Shown here piece after piece: positions 23,697 through 33,700 of a DNA stretch of 64,000 nt (its first letter is position 1; each line of letters opens with the position of its first letter). The stretch lies in assembly GCF_016056375.1 (NCBI RefSeq), contig NZ_JAEDAE010000003.1, forward strand, positions 124,001 to 188,000. Direction: 5' to 3'. The DNA is from Hymenobacter negativus. GTDB lineage: Bacteria > Bacteroidota > Bacteroidia > Cytophagales > Hymenobacteraceae. Below the pieces are notes generated by a model that searched no databases, had not been told where the DNA came from, and saw nothing but the letters and a program-made list of their open reading frames with translations. The position numbers and the translations under genes are program-made.

Positions 23697-24608
23697 CTAG
23701 TGTCGCTCCAGCGCGGCGCGGTCCCAGTTCGATAGGTCGGCGGCGGCAGCGTAGGTGCTTTGCAGGAAGTCGAGCACGGTCTGGCGCGGGTCGGGGGCCG
23801 TGCGGGCGGCCTCATAAGGGAGCAGAAATTCGCCCATTTCGGGATTGAAAAAGGCCTCGGCGGGCTGAATGGCGGCCTCGGCCAGCCCCGGCACGCCGGG
23901 ATACACGTAGCTGTAGAAGGCGGCCGCCTGGCCGTTGCCGCCGGGCCACCAGCCCGCCGCGCTCTGCTCGGCCGAATACGACTCGCGGGTTACCCAGTCG
24001 GCCAGGTGCGGGATGCCGCCGGGGTGCGGCGGCGCGGGCCGCCCCGAGAAGCGCGTGACCGCCAAATCGAAGCTGCCCCAGAAAAAATGCACCGGGCTGC
24101 ACTTGCCCGTGAAGCCGCCCCGGAACTCGTGGAGCACCGCATCGGCCCGCAGCAGCACCTGCCAGAACTGCTGCACGGCGGCGGGGTCGTAGGAGCAGTG
24201 GTGTTCGTCCTGGGCAAAGGGCGTGGCTTCTTCCAGCTCCACCGGCACGGGCCAGATTTTGATGTGAATGCCAGCTTCGCGCAGCAAAGCGCGGTAGTGG
24301 TGGTAGAAGTCGGCCACGGAGCGGGGCCGGAGCGGCAGCTCGCGGCTGCGGCCGTCGCTGGTGTGCAGGCGCAGGCAGTGCTGGTTGAAGTCGAACACGA
24401 CCTCGCAGCTGCCCCCGGCGTAGGGCATGGCGCCGGTAGAAAGGCCGCGCGGCGTCACGTACAGCGGCACCTGCCACCAGTGGTTCACCATGGGGCTGAG
24501 CGCCAGGCGGGTCTTGCCCACTATCTGGGTCCAGAGGTGCAGGGTTTGGCGGGTGTCGTCCCAGTTGGCGGGCAGGGCGGGCCAGGGGGTAGCAGCAAGT
24601 TCGGTCAT
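23697..24608 (-). CDS. DUF5996 family protein
   Basis: The 303-residue protein starts WPALPANWDDTRQTLHLWTQ and contains a HHCSYDP motif and a repeated aromatic/Pro pattern (GKCSPVHFFWGSFDLAVTRF). It matches DUF5996 proteins in general organisation. No signal peptide or membrane segment. Family function is not known to me. It is convergent with the kai operon and 230 bp from the start of the NarL regulator downstream of it in the same orientation. Confidence 0.8.
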   Translation of the reverse strand: MTELAATPWPALPANWDDTRQTLHLWTQIVGKTRLALSPMVNHWWQVPLYVTPRGLSTGAMPYAGGSCEVVFDFNQHCLRLHTSDGRSRELPLRPRSVADFYHHYRALLREAGIHIKIWPVPVELEEATPFAQDEHHCSYDPAAVQQFWQVLLRADAVLHEFRGGFTGKCSPVHFFWGSFDLAVTRFSGRPAPPHPGGIPHLADWVTRESYSAEQSAAGWWPGGNGQAAAFYSYVYPGVPGLAEAAIQPAEAFFNPEMGEFLLPYEAARTAPDPRQTVLDFLQSTYAAAADLSNWDRAALERH

Positions 24609-24713
24609 GATGAAGCAGGCCTGGGCGCGATGCCGGCAGAAGTTAGCCTTCCTAAGTTAGGGAAAAACGCGGGCAAACTGCTGGCGAAAGCCGGACCTGC
24701 TAACGCCCCGTGG

Positions 24714-25382
24714 CTACTGGTCGAGCAAGCCGTGCTTGGCGGCAAACACAACCAGTGCCGCCACGCTGGACGCGCCGGTTTTTTCCAGCAGCTTCTGCCA
24801 GTGCCCTTCCACGGTGCGGCGGCTGATGAACAACTGCTCGGCGATTTCACTGGCCCGGTGGCCCTGGCAAATCAGGCGCAGCACTTCTTCCTCGCGTGGG
24901 GTAAACTGCAGCAGTTCCGGCAGCTTGGTGATGGGCTGGCGGCTGGGCTTTTGCACGCCCCGCATAAGCGCCCGCGACATGCGGGGCGTGAAGTGGTAGC
25001 CCGTGCTGAGCACCTCCTGGATGGCCTGCACCAGCTCTTCCTGGGTGGCATCTTTGGGCAGGTAGCTGCGGGCCCCCAGCTTCATCATCTGCGTGATGTA
25101 TTTGTCGGCCGAAAACATCGAGAGCACGATGATTTTCAGCTCCGGAAACTCGGCCAGCAGGAGCTGGGCCACTTCCGGCCCATCCATCTGGGGCATCTGC
25201 AAATCGAGGAGTACCACATCGGGCAGCTGCTGTCGGCACAAGGCCACTAGGTCGGCAGCCTCGGCCATTTCCGTGATGCTGGCCACGTAGGGCAACGGTT
25301 CGAGAATGTAGCGCAACCCCTGACGGAACATGGGGTGGTCGTCGAGAAGGGCGATGTGGGCAGGGGCGATGGGGGAGACCAT
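24714..25382 (-). CDS. NarL/FixJ-type response regulator
   Basis: The 222-residue regulator has a receiver domain (IALLDDHPMFRQGL, phosphoacceptor D60 in VVLLDLQMPQMDG, conserved Lys in PKDATQEEL) and a LuxR-type HTH at the C-terminus (FTPREEEVLRLICQGHRASE, ISRRTVEGHWQKLLEKTG). It binds DNA as a dimer when phosphorylated by the kinase encoded 45 bp upstream. The trio of membrane protein, kinase and regulator is oriented on the minus strand. Confidence 0.94.
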   Translation of the reverse strand: MVSPIAPAHIALLDDHPMFRQGLRYILEPLPYVASITEMAEAADLVALCRQQLPDVVLLDLQMPQMDGPEVAQLLLAEFPELKIIVLSMFSADKYITQMMKLGARSYLPKDATQEELVQAIQEVLSTGYHFTPRMSRALMRGVQKPSRQPITKLPELLQFTPREEEVLRLICQGHRASEIAEQLFISRRTVEGHWQKLLEKTGASSVAALVVFAAKHGLLDQ

Positions 25383-25427
25383 AGATGGGGGTGGGAGCTA
25401 AGTGTGACGAAGGAAAGAAAAATAAAA

Positions 25428-26234
25428 TTAACTCGGCAGTAGCGGCAGCTCCACCACCATGCGGGTGCCCTGCCCGGGGGCGCTGTGGCGGCGCAGGCTG
25501 GCGCGCAGCATCTGCACCCGCACCTCGATGCTGCGCAGGCCCGCGCCGCCGTTTTTGCGCCCCGCGCCGTTGGCCCCGGCCGCAAACCCGCAGCCATCGT
25601 CCTCCACGGCCAGCGTCAGGAGCTGGGGCGTTTGGTGCAGTTGCACCGCGAGGTAGGTGGCACCCTTGGCGTGCTTGAGGGCATTGTGCAGCAGCTCCTG
25701 GCAAATGCGGTACAGGGCCAGCTCCTGGGCCAAGGCCAGGGGCTGGCCATACTCCAGGGCCAGCCCGATGGGCAACCGGCCCGTTTCGTTGCACACGTCC
25801 ACCAGGTGCTGAATGGCTTCGGCCAGGCCGTAGCGCGACAGCACGGCCGGGTACAGGCTGTGCGACACGCTGCGCACGTCCTGCACGGCGGTGGTCATGA
25901 GCTCTTCGATGAGGGCCAGCAGGTCGGGCGGTGGGGCTTGGTTGGGCAGGCTAGTGAGCCGGTTGACCAAGAGCTTGGCCGTGGCCACGGTCGAGCCGAT
26001 GCCATCGTGCAGGTCCTGCCCGATGCGCTCACGCTCGCCTTCCTGCGCCTCGATAATGGCCACCAATAGCTGCTGCTGATGAATGGCTTCGGCCGTGCGC
26101 ATGTGGAGCTGCTGCTGCAGCAGGCGCTTTTGGTACGTCACCAGAAAAACCAGCAGTGTGCCGGCCGCCAGCAGCATCACGGCGATGCCGGCAAACAGCA
26201 GCTGGCCAAACGTTACTTCCGCCGGGGGAGCCAT
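25428..26234 (-). CDS. HisKA_3-type sensor histidine kinase
   Basis: The 268-residue kinase has one N-terminal membrane helix (about residues 8-30), a short coiled coil, a HisKA_3 dimerisation domain with ERIGQDLHDGIGSTVATAKL (H76), and HATPase: ELLHNALKHAKGA, VEDDGCGF and GGAGLRSIEVRV. It is the partner of the NarL regulator. The start overlaps the last 22 bp of the upstream membrane protein gene, which is probably its sensor, since this kinase has no periplasmic domain. Confidence 0.93.
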   Translation of the reverse strand: MAPPAEVTFGQLLFAGIAVMLLAAGTLLVFLVTYQKRLLQQQLHMRTAEAIHQQQLLVAIIEAQEGERERIGQDLHDGIGSTVATAKLLVNRLTSLPNQAPPPDLLALIEELMTTAVQDVRSVSHSLYPAVLSRYGLAEAIQHLVDVCNETGRLPIGLALEYGQPLALAQELALYRICQELLHNALKHAKGATYLAVQLHQTPQLLTLAVEDDGCGFAAGANGAGRKNGGAGLRSIEVRVQMLRASLRRHSAPGQGTRMVVELPLLPS

Positions 26235-26872
26235 AAGGCCAGGCTGTAGCAGCTATAAAGCATAATGAACAGAAAGGAATGTATCATCCAGACATTCGCA
26301 TTCAGCTGGTGCGAGTAATGCAGGAGGTAGTTGCTGAAAATGGCAATCTGCAAATACCCCAGGTAATATATTAATAAACCGGCCGACACCCAGAACATGG
26401 GCTCGCGCCGCAGCTGCAACACGCGCAGCTCGCGCAGCAATTTGCGAAAATACAGTCCCACCAGCCCCAGCACCAGCGTGCCCTGCACCACTTGCTGGCC
26501 GGGCCGAAACTGAGCCAGCGCGCCCGGGGCCAGGCTATCGAACAAGACATACGCCGCAAAGCCGCCTACCAGCCAGGGCACGGCCCTGGTGAAGGTAGGC
26601 GACTGTAGCGTGTGCCGAAACACTAAGGCCAGGAGGGTAAACTCGCCCACCATGTACACCGGCATCAAAAACATGTTGTTGCGGTGCTGAATCATGAACA
26701 CGAAAGCCAGCACGTTCATCGGCAGAATGAAGCCGACAAGCGCGGTGAGGTAGCGTAGATTCAGCGGCAGCTGGCGAAAACGAATCAGGCCAATGATTCC
26801 CGCCACCAACACCGGCACCATGGTCAGCCGCATCACCAGCTGTTGCAACGAAAGATGAAAAAGGTCAGTCAT
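26213..26872 (-). CDS. seven-helix-like integral membrane protein of the kinase operon
   Basis: The 219-residue protein starts at ATG 26872; the TTG at 26905 would add 11 residues. It contains about six or seven hydrophobic segments (LTMVPVLVAGIIGLIRF, YLTALVGFILPMNVLAFVF, MVGEFTLLALVF, AVPWLVGGFAAYVLF, TLVLGLVGLYF, ISAGLLIYY-like and MIHSFLFIMLYSCYSLALWL). No catalytic motif. It overlaps the kinase gene, so it is likely its membrane signal input. The ligand is unknown. Confidence 0.75.
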   Translation of the reverse strand: MTDLFHLSLQQLVMRLTMVPVLVAGIIGLIRFRQLPLNLRYLTALVGFILPMNVLAFVFMIQHRNNMFLMPVYMVGEFTLLALVFRHTLQSPTFTRAVPWLVGGFAAYVLFDSLAPGALAQFRPGQQVVQGTLVLGLVGLYFRKLLRELRVLQLRREPMFWVSAGLLIYYLGYLQIAIFSNYLLHYSHQLNANVWMIHSFLFIMLYSCYSLALWLPRRK

Positions 26873-26930
26873 AGTACACTTGCCTTCCTCCGTCAGAACT
26901 GGCAATGATAAATTAATTTTTTGTCACTCC

Positions 26931-27653
26931 TCAGGTGCCGGGAGGGCACGGAAAAGCCATATCAAAATCGACCCGTGCTGCCCCGGCACCGCGGGCAGCC
27001 TGGCCCAGAGCCGGCGCCTGGAGCACCAGGCCGAACGTACTCGTCAGTTGTTCCTCCGAAGTGGCGTTGGGGGCGTGGTACTGGTGCAGGCCCAGGCCCA
27101 GGGTAATGTTCTGACCGGTTTCGAAGAGCACCGATACAAAGTCCTTTATCTCAAAGTTGTAGCCTTCGAGCACGGCGGATTCGTGCGTGTCGCGGGTGTA
27201 AGTGGTAAACATATCCGTCGTGATTTCTGCCGCTGCCTGCCATTTTTGCTGCCAGACAGAAGCCAGGTCATCGGGAATCGGCTCATATACTTTCGTGTCC
27301 GGGGTGCCGGCCGCGTAGTACTGCTCGGGCAGGTAGTAGGCCGACAGCCGGTAGCCGGTGGCATCGGTGGCAAACAGGGCAAGGTTGAACTGCTTCCGGG
27401 CGGAACCGGGCATCAGCAAAAACCGCGCTCTAATCTGGCGCACGCCCACTGCCGAAACCAGCCATTGGATGCGCTCCAGCGGAATGGTTAAGGTCAGCAG
27501 CCGGGTATCGTTTGACGTGAAGAAAGCATCGGTGAGGGGGGTGCCACCGGGCTGCCCGGCAAATACCTTCCATTCCGCCGCGTATTGGTCGAAATTGCTC
27601 TCGCTAAGCAGGTAGGAAGTAGTGATGGCGGTAGTTGTTTCGGTGTTTGTCAT
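26931..27653 (-). CDS. hypothetical protein (240 aa)
   Basis: ATG at 27653 is chosen: it begins MTNTETTTAITTSYLLSESN, and the upstream 47 residues look unlike protein. The sequence has alternating polar/hydrophobic segments and features such as IRARFLLMPGSARKQFNLAL, YRLSAYYLPEQYYAAGTPD and FETGQNITLGLGLHQYHAPN. No signal peptide, membrane segment or motif was recognised. It lies 58 bp upstream of the membrane-protein start on the same strand and could be co-transcribed with the kinase genes. I do not recognise the family. Confidence 0.6.
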   Translation of the reverse strand: MTNTETTTAITTSYLLSESNFDQYAAEWKVFAGQPGGTPLTDAFFTSNDTRLLTLTIPLERIQWLVSAVGVRQIRARFLLMPGSARKQFNLALFATDATGYRLSAYYLPEQYYAAGTPDTKVYEPIPDDLASVWQQKWQAAAEITTDMFTTYTRDTHESAVLEGYNFEIKDFVSVLFETGQNITLGLGLHQYHAPNATSEEQLTSTFGLVLQAPALGQAARGAGAARVDFDMAFPCPPGT

Positions 27654-28014
27654 TGAATTAGGTAGGAGGATTGGTGAAATGCGTTTGCGGTTTTGGAAGC
27701 GTAAATAGTGCAGACCAGCTTGAATAGCAAGGGCCGGAGCATCGTGAAAAGCAGACCGAATAATTGTCCAGATGCCAGCACCCTGGCGGTACAAAGGACA
27801 ACGGCAAGCCAGGTTTGCGCCCGCGTAGAAATACGGTGTTTTAAAACCGGGTAATTATACGGGGAGGGCCAAAGGTATTGAGCGCGCGGCTTCCGGGCCA
27901 GGCGGGGCCGCCAACCAGCCAAAGCGGGAATGAAATAGTCTGAAAAAGCCCCGTGCAGGGTGCCGAATGCGGCGGCAGGCGGGCCGGCTTACTCGCCGCG
28001 CTTGCCGGTTACCC
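27654..28014. other. intergenic region 27654-28014
   Basis: The gap separates minus-strand genes. It holds no convincing gene, hairpin or repeat. The 90-codon minus-strand frame at 27650-27922 has no recognisable motifs. Confidence 0.4.
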
Positions 28015-29256
28015 TCACTGCGCGTGGTCCGTCTTCACGTCCTGGCCCGACCAGATTTGGCGGGCGGTCCAGTCCTGCGCCGGGCTGGTCCAGAACGGGG
28101 CGCTCGCGGGCAGGCCCAAGGGCAGAAACGCCGTGGTGCATAGGTACAGGCTGCCGGTCGAGATATAGGTTTCGCCGATGCCTGGCTGGTGCCCGCACAG
28201 CCCAATTTGCAGCCAGCCCTGCGCATCAAATGTGCCCTTGGGCTCCATCGTGCGGCTAATCACAGCCGTGAGGGCGCTGCGCACCTGCCCGGCCGGTAGC
28301 TCGGCAGGCAAAAGCTGCTGCAAGCTGACCTGCGCCAAATGCTGAAAAGCCCCGCAGCGGTACGCCAATGAGCGCCCGAAGGCCGCAAACGAACCATCGG
28401 GTGCAATCAGCCGCTCTTGGACGGCGGCGTAGCGCCGGGCGCGGGCCTGCAGACGCTCCAGCAGCTCCTTGCTTTCCTTGCCGGCTGCTATCAGCGTGCC
28501 CACCACGTCCAGCAGCATGGGCTGGATGACGTAGCTGTTATAGTAATCCCAATGAAAATCGGGGCCGTCGCCGTAGGTGCCGTCGCCCTTGTACCAGGTC
28601 TGGTGCTCTTTGATGGCGTAGTCCATCCGCATCAGGTCGCCGCTGCCCGTGAATTTGAGCAGCGCCGCCTCGATGATGCCGCTGAACAGCAGCCAGTTGC
28701 TGTACACCGGCTTGATAGCGCGGCTGCTTTGCAGCGCCTGCACCAGCTGTTGCTGCGTGGCGACGGGCAGCTTTTCCCAGAGCTGGGTAGGCGCGCGCAG
28801 CAGCGCGTGGGCCAGAAAGGCCGCGTCTACCACCGGCTGGCCGCCTTGGGTAAAGTTCAGAAAGCCGGGTGATTGCGGGGCTACGGCGTGGGTAATGGCC
28901 TGGCGGGCCTGCGCTGCGGCGCGCTGCTGGCGGGCCTGCTCGGCGGCGGGCACGTCGGCCAGCTCCAACCAGGGGGCCAGGCCGGCCAGGGTGCGGCCCA
29001 GCGCCTCAAGGTGCGTGACGCGGCGGCGGCTTTCCTGCTGCCCGGCTGCAGCCTCTACGGGCATGGCGGTTTTAAGCGTGCCCTCGGCGCCGGCTTTCAG
29101 CACCGGCTCCACGATGCGCAGCAGAGTGGCCAGCCAATAGTCGCGGTCAGTCACCGGCCTGGGGGGCGACGCGGTTTCGATGGGCAAAGCCACGGCCGGC
29201 AGCGAAAGCGCTGACAGGCCGGCCCCAACTCCGGTAATAAATGAGCGTCGCTTCAT
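28015..29256 (-). CDS. DUF2264 protein, exported (possible GH154-like glycosidase)
   Basis: The 413-residue protein starts at ATG 29256 with a twin-arginine-like signal (MKRRSFITGVGAGLSALSLP). The body matches DUF2264: YSNWLLFSGIIEAALLKF, GDGTYGDGPDFHWDYYNSYV, RYAAVQERLIAPDGSFAAFG, and HLAQVSLQQLLP. This is an (alpha/alpha)-barrel-type family. Some DUF2264 proteins were, to my recollection, assigned to CAZy family GH154 (beta-glucuronidase), which I could not verify. It is 28 bp downstream of the GH105 gene on the same strand, so the two are co-transcribed. A larger DUF2264 homologue is at 43472. Confidence 0.85.
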   Translation of the reverse strand: MKRRSFITGVGAGLSALSLPAVALPIETASPPRPVTDRDYWLATLLRIVEPVLKAGAEGTLKTAMPVEAAAGQQESRRRVTHLEALGRTLAGLAPWLELADVPAAEQARQQRAAAQARQAITHAVAPQSPGFLNFTQGGQPVVDAAFLAHALLRAPTQLWEKLPVATQQQLVQALQSSRAIKPVYSNWLLFSGIIEAALLKFTGSGDLMRMDYAIKEHQTWYKGDGTYGDGPDFHWDYYNSYVIQPMLLDVVGTLIAAGKESKELLERLQARARRYAAVQERLIAPDGSFAAFGRSLAYRCGAFQHLAQVSLQQLLPAELPAGQVRSALTAVISRTMEPKGTFDAQGWLQIGLCGHQPGIGETYISTGSLYLCTTAFLPLGLPASAPFWTSPAQDWTARQIWSGQDVKTDHAQ

Positions 29257-29283
29257 AGGTGGCAAGGCCAAAACGGCGCTAAA

Positions 29284-30405
29284 TCAGTGCTTCAGCTTGA
29301 TGACTTCGGAGCCGGCCAGCAGGAAGGCCCCGGTGCCGTACACCTCCCAGCTCTCGGCCGAAAAGTCGCGGCGCGGGTCGGCCCCGATGGGCTGCACCCA
29401 GCCCACGCGGCCCTCCGGCGACACCACTTTGTTGAGTGCCACCCAGGCTTTTTGCACGGCGGGCAGGTAGGTGGCCTGATCCAGAATGCCGTTGTTGATG
29501 CCCCAGGCCATGGCGTAGGTATCGAAGCCCGAGCCCGAGGTTTCGCCGCCGGGGTAGGCGGCGGGGTCGAGCAGGCTGGAGCGCCACAGGCCGTCGGGCT
29601 GCTGCAGCTGCACCAGCCGCGCGCTCATTTCCTTGAAAAGGCCCACGTAGAAAGGCCGCGAAGGGTGGCTGGCGGGCAGCTCCTGCAGGATTTGTACCAG
29701 GCCGCCCATCACCCAGCCGTTGCCCCGGCTCCAGAAAATGCGCTGGCCGTTGCTCTCCTTTTTGCCTTCGCCGGCCGCGTTCCACAGGTAGGAGGCATCG
29801 CGCGAAAACAGGTGTTCCGGGTGGTTGAACAGCCGCCGGTAGGTTTGCTGGTACAGCGTGTCGCTCAGGGCCAGGTACTTGGGTTGGTTCTCAATCAGGC
29901 CCAGCTTTACCAGCACGGGCGGCCCCATAAACAGGGCGTCGCACCACCACCAGGCAATGCCGTTTTTCTCTACCTCGGGGCCGGGCACGGTGCGGAATTT
30001 CTCCACCACGACCAGGGTCGGCTCAATCATGCGCCGCTCTTTTTTCAGGCGGTAGAGATTGAGGTAGGTCTGGCAGATGACGATGTCGTCGGCGTGGTCG
30101 TAGCGGCGGTCGGGCTGCCATTTGGTGCGCTCGCCCATGGCCATTAGCGAGTCCAGAATCAGCTTCGACTTGGTGGTTTGGTATGCGGCAAACACGCCGG
30201 AGTAGAACGCGCCGTTGGTCCAGTCCGTGACTTTGTGCCTGGGGTGGGCCAGCTGCCACTTGGTGGCTTTCAGCAGCTGCTGCTTGATGAACTTGGGCTT
30301 GAAAACGGCCTTGTCGGCGGCGGTCATTTGCTGGGCCTGGCCCGCACGGCCGAGGCCCAGGGCCAGCAGCAGCCCGCAGGCCAGCGGACGAAAAGAAGGA
30401 AGCAT
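29284..30405 (-). CDS. GH105 unsaturated glucuronyl/rhamnogalacturonyl hydrolase
   Basis: The 373-residue protein has a signal peptide (MLPSFRPLACGLLLALGLGR, ending AQ) and the GH88/105 (YteR/UGL-like) (alpha/alpha)6 barrel: DHADDIVICQTYLNLY, WWWCDALFMGPP with the catalytic-type D156, FSRDASYLWN, SRGNGWVMGGL, SGSGFDTYAMAWGINNGIL and ESWEVYGTGAFLLAGSE. Members remove unsaturated uronic acids from oligosaccharides left by polysaccharide lyases, by hydration of the double bond. It is exported to the periplasm and forms an operon with the DUF2264 gene. Confidence 0.93.
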   Translation of the reverse strand: MLPSFRPLACGLLLALGLGRAGQAQQMTAADKAVFKPKFIKQQLLKATKWQLAHPRHKVTDWTNGAFYSGVFAAYQTTKSKLILDSLMAMGERTKWQPDRRYDHADDIVICQTYLNLYRLKKERRMIEPTLVVVEKFRTVPGPEVEKNGIAWWWCDALFMGPPVLVKLGLIENQPKYLALSDTLYQQTYRRLFNHPEHLFSRDASYLWNAAGEGKKESNGQRIFWSRGNGWVMGGLVQILQELPASHPSRPFYVGLFKEMSARLVQLQQPDGLWRSSLLDPAAYPGGETSGSGFDTYAMAWGINNGILDQATYLPAVQKAWVALNKVVSPEGRVGWVQPIGADPRRDFSAESWEVYGTGAFLLAGSEVIKLKH

Positions 30406-30734
30406 AAGGCGAAGAAGGGGCGTGAGGCCAAACAGGAGTTGGCGGCGAAAACTAACCGCAATACTAGGCCGCCGCGCCGGTATTTGGCGGGGGCGTTTTG
30501 AGGGATTTGGGGGGCAGTTTTCGTCTGGCGGAATTAGAGTAGTTTGATTATCAGCGGTACGAGTGGGGCACGTAGTCTGACGCCTAACCTCACCCCCAGC
30601 CCCTCTCCCTGAGGAGAGGGGAGCCTAACGGGATTCTAAAATTCGGAACTCACCAGATGAAAAACGCACCGCCGCGGCTCCCCTCTCCCCAAGGAGAGGG
30701 GCTGGGGGTGAGGTTACACGGTACCGCCGCGCTT
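30406..30734. other. intergenic region 30406-30734
   Basis: The gap between the GH105 start and the hybrid regulator stop contains palindromic repeat D (30585-30716). No other feature was identified. A promoter for the GH105-DUF2264 pair should lie within about 30406-30580. Confidence 0.5.
30585..30716. repeat. palindromic repeat family D, copy 1
   Basis: The arm TAACCTCACCCCCAGCCCCT... (30585-30624) and its reverse complement (30676-30716) flank a core of about 51 nt. Each arm also contains an internal CTCTCC/GGAGAG hairpin. A single-hairpin copy occurs at 43385-43434. Confidence 0.85.
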
Positions 30735-33700
30735 TCACCCGGCCGGTTCGGCCGAAGCGGCTTCCCGGTCCGGTCGGTGCTGCCGGGCGTATTCGGAGGG
30801 CGTGGCGTTGTATATTTTCTGAAACGCCTTGCGGAAATACTTCGCATCCTCAATGCCCACTTCAAAAGCTATTTCCGACACGCGCATCTGGGTTTGGGCC
30901 AGGAGCTGAGCGGCGCGCTTCATGCGCACGTCCCGGATAAATTCCACGGCCGTCTGGCCGGTGATGCTTTTGATGCGGCGGTAGAAAACCGACTGGCTCA
31001 TGGCCATTTCCTTCACCAGCACCTGCACGCTAAACTCGGAATTGTCGAGGTTTTGCTCCACCACGCTCATAGCCTGTTCCAGAAATTGCCGGTCGGCATC
31101 GGCCACCACTATTTCGGTGGGTTCCAGCAGAATATGGCGCTGGTAGTACTCGTGCAGCTTGCGGCGGTTGCGTAGCAGAGTGGCGGCCTTGGCGTGCAAA
31201 AGCGTGGGATTGAACGGCTTGCTCATGTACTCGTCGGCCCCCGTGCCGAGGCCTTCGAGCTCCTGGGTCTCGGCCGTGCGGGCCGTGAGCAGCAGCACCG
31301 GAATGTGGGCTGTTTTGGGGTGCTGCTTGATTTTCTGGCACAGCTCCAAGCCGTCGGAGCGCGGCATCATCACGTCGGAGATGATGAGGTCGGGCACTTG
31401 GGCCAGGGACTGTTCCCAGCCATCGATGCCGTCTTCGGCGGTCAGGACTTCGTATTCATTGTCAAAGAGTTGATGCAGGTACCGGCGCACTTCGTCGTGG
31501 TCTTCCACCACCAGCAGGCGCGGGCGGCGAGCGGTGGCCGGCTCGGGGCCGGCGAGCTCGGGGCCGGCCGGCAGCGCCGTTGTGGCCTCGAGTGAGGCCT
31601 CAGCTTCGACGGGCGGCCCGGCCGGCTCGGTGGCGTGGGCTGCCGGCGTAGGTTCTTCGTCCTGAATGTCTTCGGGCTGCAGGTGCTGGCGGCCAAAGGG
31701 CAGGCGCAGCTCAAACGTGGTGCCCAGCCCCTCGCCGCTCGAAGCGGTAAGCGTGCCGCCGTGCCGCTCGGCAAACTGCCGGGCCAACGACAGGCCGATG
31801 CCCGTGCCCGTCATGCGCAGCGTGTTGGTGTGCGAGGCCTGGTAATAGGGGTCGAAGATGCGCTCCAGCTCGTAGTACTTGATGCCTACGCCGTTGTCGG
31901 CCACCGTGATTTTCAGGTAATTGCCACTGAGCCGGCCTTTAGTGTACACGGCTTCGCCGCCGGGGTTGCCCACCGGGGTGGCGGCCAGCTCGACGCGCCC
32001 ATTGGGGCGGGTGTACTTGAAGGCGTTGGCCAGCAGGTTGGTGAGGATGATTTCCAGCTTGCTGCGGTCGAAGTACAGCGGCACGGGCTCGGCGGGCAGG
32101 TCGAGCACGTAGCGCACGCCCCGCTCCTCAGCTTTGAGGCGGAAGGTGGCGTAGAGGTCGGTGATAAACTGCACGGTATCAGCGTAGCTGGTGCGCAGGG
32201 GCACGTTGCCGGTTTCCACCTTGCGGAAGTCCAGCAGCTGGTTCACGAGGTCGAGCAGTTTGCGGGTTTGCTTGTGCATGAGGCCCACTTTGTCGCGCAG
32301 GTTGGGCACCGGGCCGGGGCTGCTCATTAGTTCTTCCATCGGCCCGAGTATCAGCGTTAAAGGGGTGCGCAGCTCGTGGCTCACGTTAGTGAAAAAGCCC
32401 AGCTTGAGGCTGGTCATTTCCTTTTCCTTTTCGGTCTGAAATTGCTCCAGCGCCACCCGGTTTTTCAGCCGCTGCTGGGCCATCTCAATGCGGCGGTACA
32501 GGGCCAGACCGCCCAGCAGCAGCAGGGCGTAAAGACCATAAGCCCAGCCGGTTTTGTACCACGGCGCGCGCACGTCGAACTGCATGGTGGCGGCTTTTTT
32601 CGACCACGCGCCCTCGCCGTTGCTGGCCTTCACCTCGAAGGTGTACTGGCCCGGCGGCAGGTTGGCGAAGCTGGCCGTGCGCTGGCCCGGTGCCGGGTAC
32701 ACCCAGCCTGTATTATAGCCTACCAGCCGGTAGGCGTAGCGGTTTTTCTGCGGGTTGGCGTAGTTCAGCCCCACAAATTCGATGGAAAAGTCATTCTCCG
32801 ACGCCCGGATGGTCACCGTTTGGGGCGTAGAAAGTGGCTGCGGCAGAATAACATGACCGTTGAAAGGCTTGCCCACGGCCACCGGCTGGTTGGCAATGCG
32901 CAGGCCCGTGAGCTGCACCACCGGCGCGTAGGGGTTGGGCTGGATGGCGTGCGGCTGGAAGTAGCTGATGCCGTTGATGCCCCCGAAATACAGCGTGCCG
33001 TCCTGCGCCCGGGCGGCGGCCCCAATCTTAAAGGCGTTGCTTTGCAGGCCGTCGGCCACGTCGTAGCGCAGGTAGCTTTTGGTGACCGGCGTGAAGCGGT
33101 AGAGCCCCGTTCCGCCAATCCAGAGGTGGCCCTCGTCATCGGCCAGAATGCTTTCCACGTCGGTTTCGGGCAGGTATTTGGCGAAGCTGCGCACGGTTTC
33201 GCGGCCCTGCGCATCGGTCACGAGCTGGTGCAGGCCCCCGCCGATGGTGCCAATCCAGAGTGTGCCGTGCTCGTCGAACAGCAGCGGCCACACGTAGTTC
33301 ACGCGCAGGCCGTTGGCCGCGCCCGGCATGGCCCGGAACTGCTTGAGCAATACCAGCGAATCAGCCGTGACGCGCAGCTTCAGCAGGCCCGCGTCCACGG
33401 TGCTGGCCCAGAGCACGTCCTGCCGGCGGTCGTAGAGCAAGTAGGTAAACTGGTCGGTGGGCAAAGTGCTGTGGCCCTTGCGGTAAGCGCCCAGAAACTT
33501 GCCCTCGGGACTCAGGCGCACCAGGCCGGCCGTGAACGTGGCCGCCCACAGCGTGCCAAACCGGTCCTCGGCCATGGCCTCCACGCTGGCGCTGGTCAGG
33601 TCGGGGCCGTGGGGCAGCTGGCCGAAGGTGCGCAGGGTTTCGTGGCCGTCGCGGCGGGTGAGGCTGCTCAGGCCGTTGGTGCGGGTGCCAAACCAGAGGG

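Noticed and set aside
27650..27922. A 90-codon minus frame with a hydrophobic stretch
   Set aside because: No motif or relative recognised, and it overlaps the 5' region of the hypothetical gene at 26931-27653.
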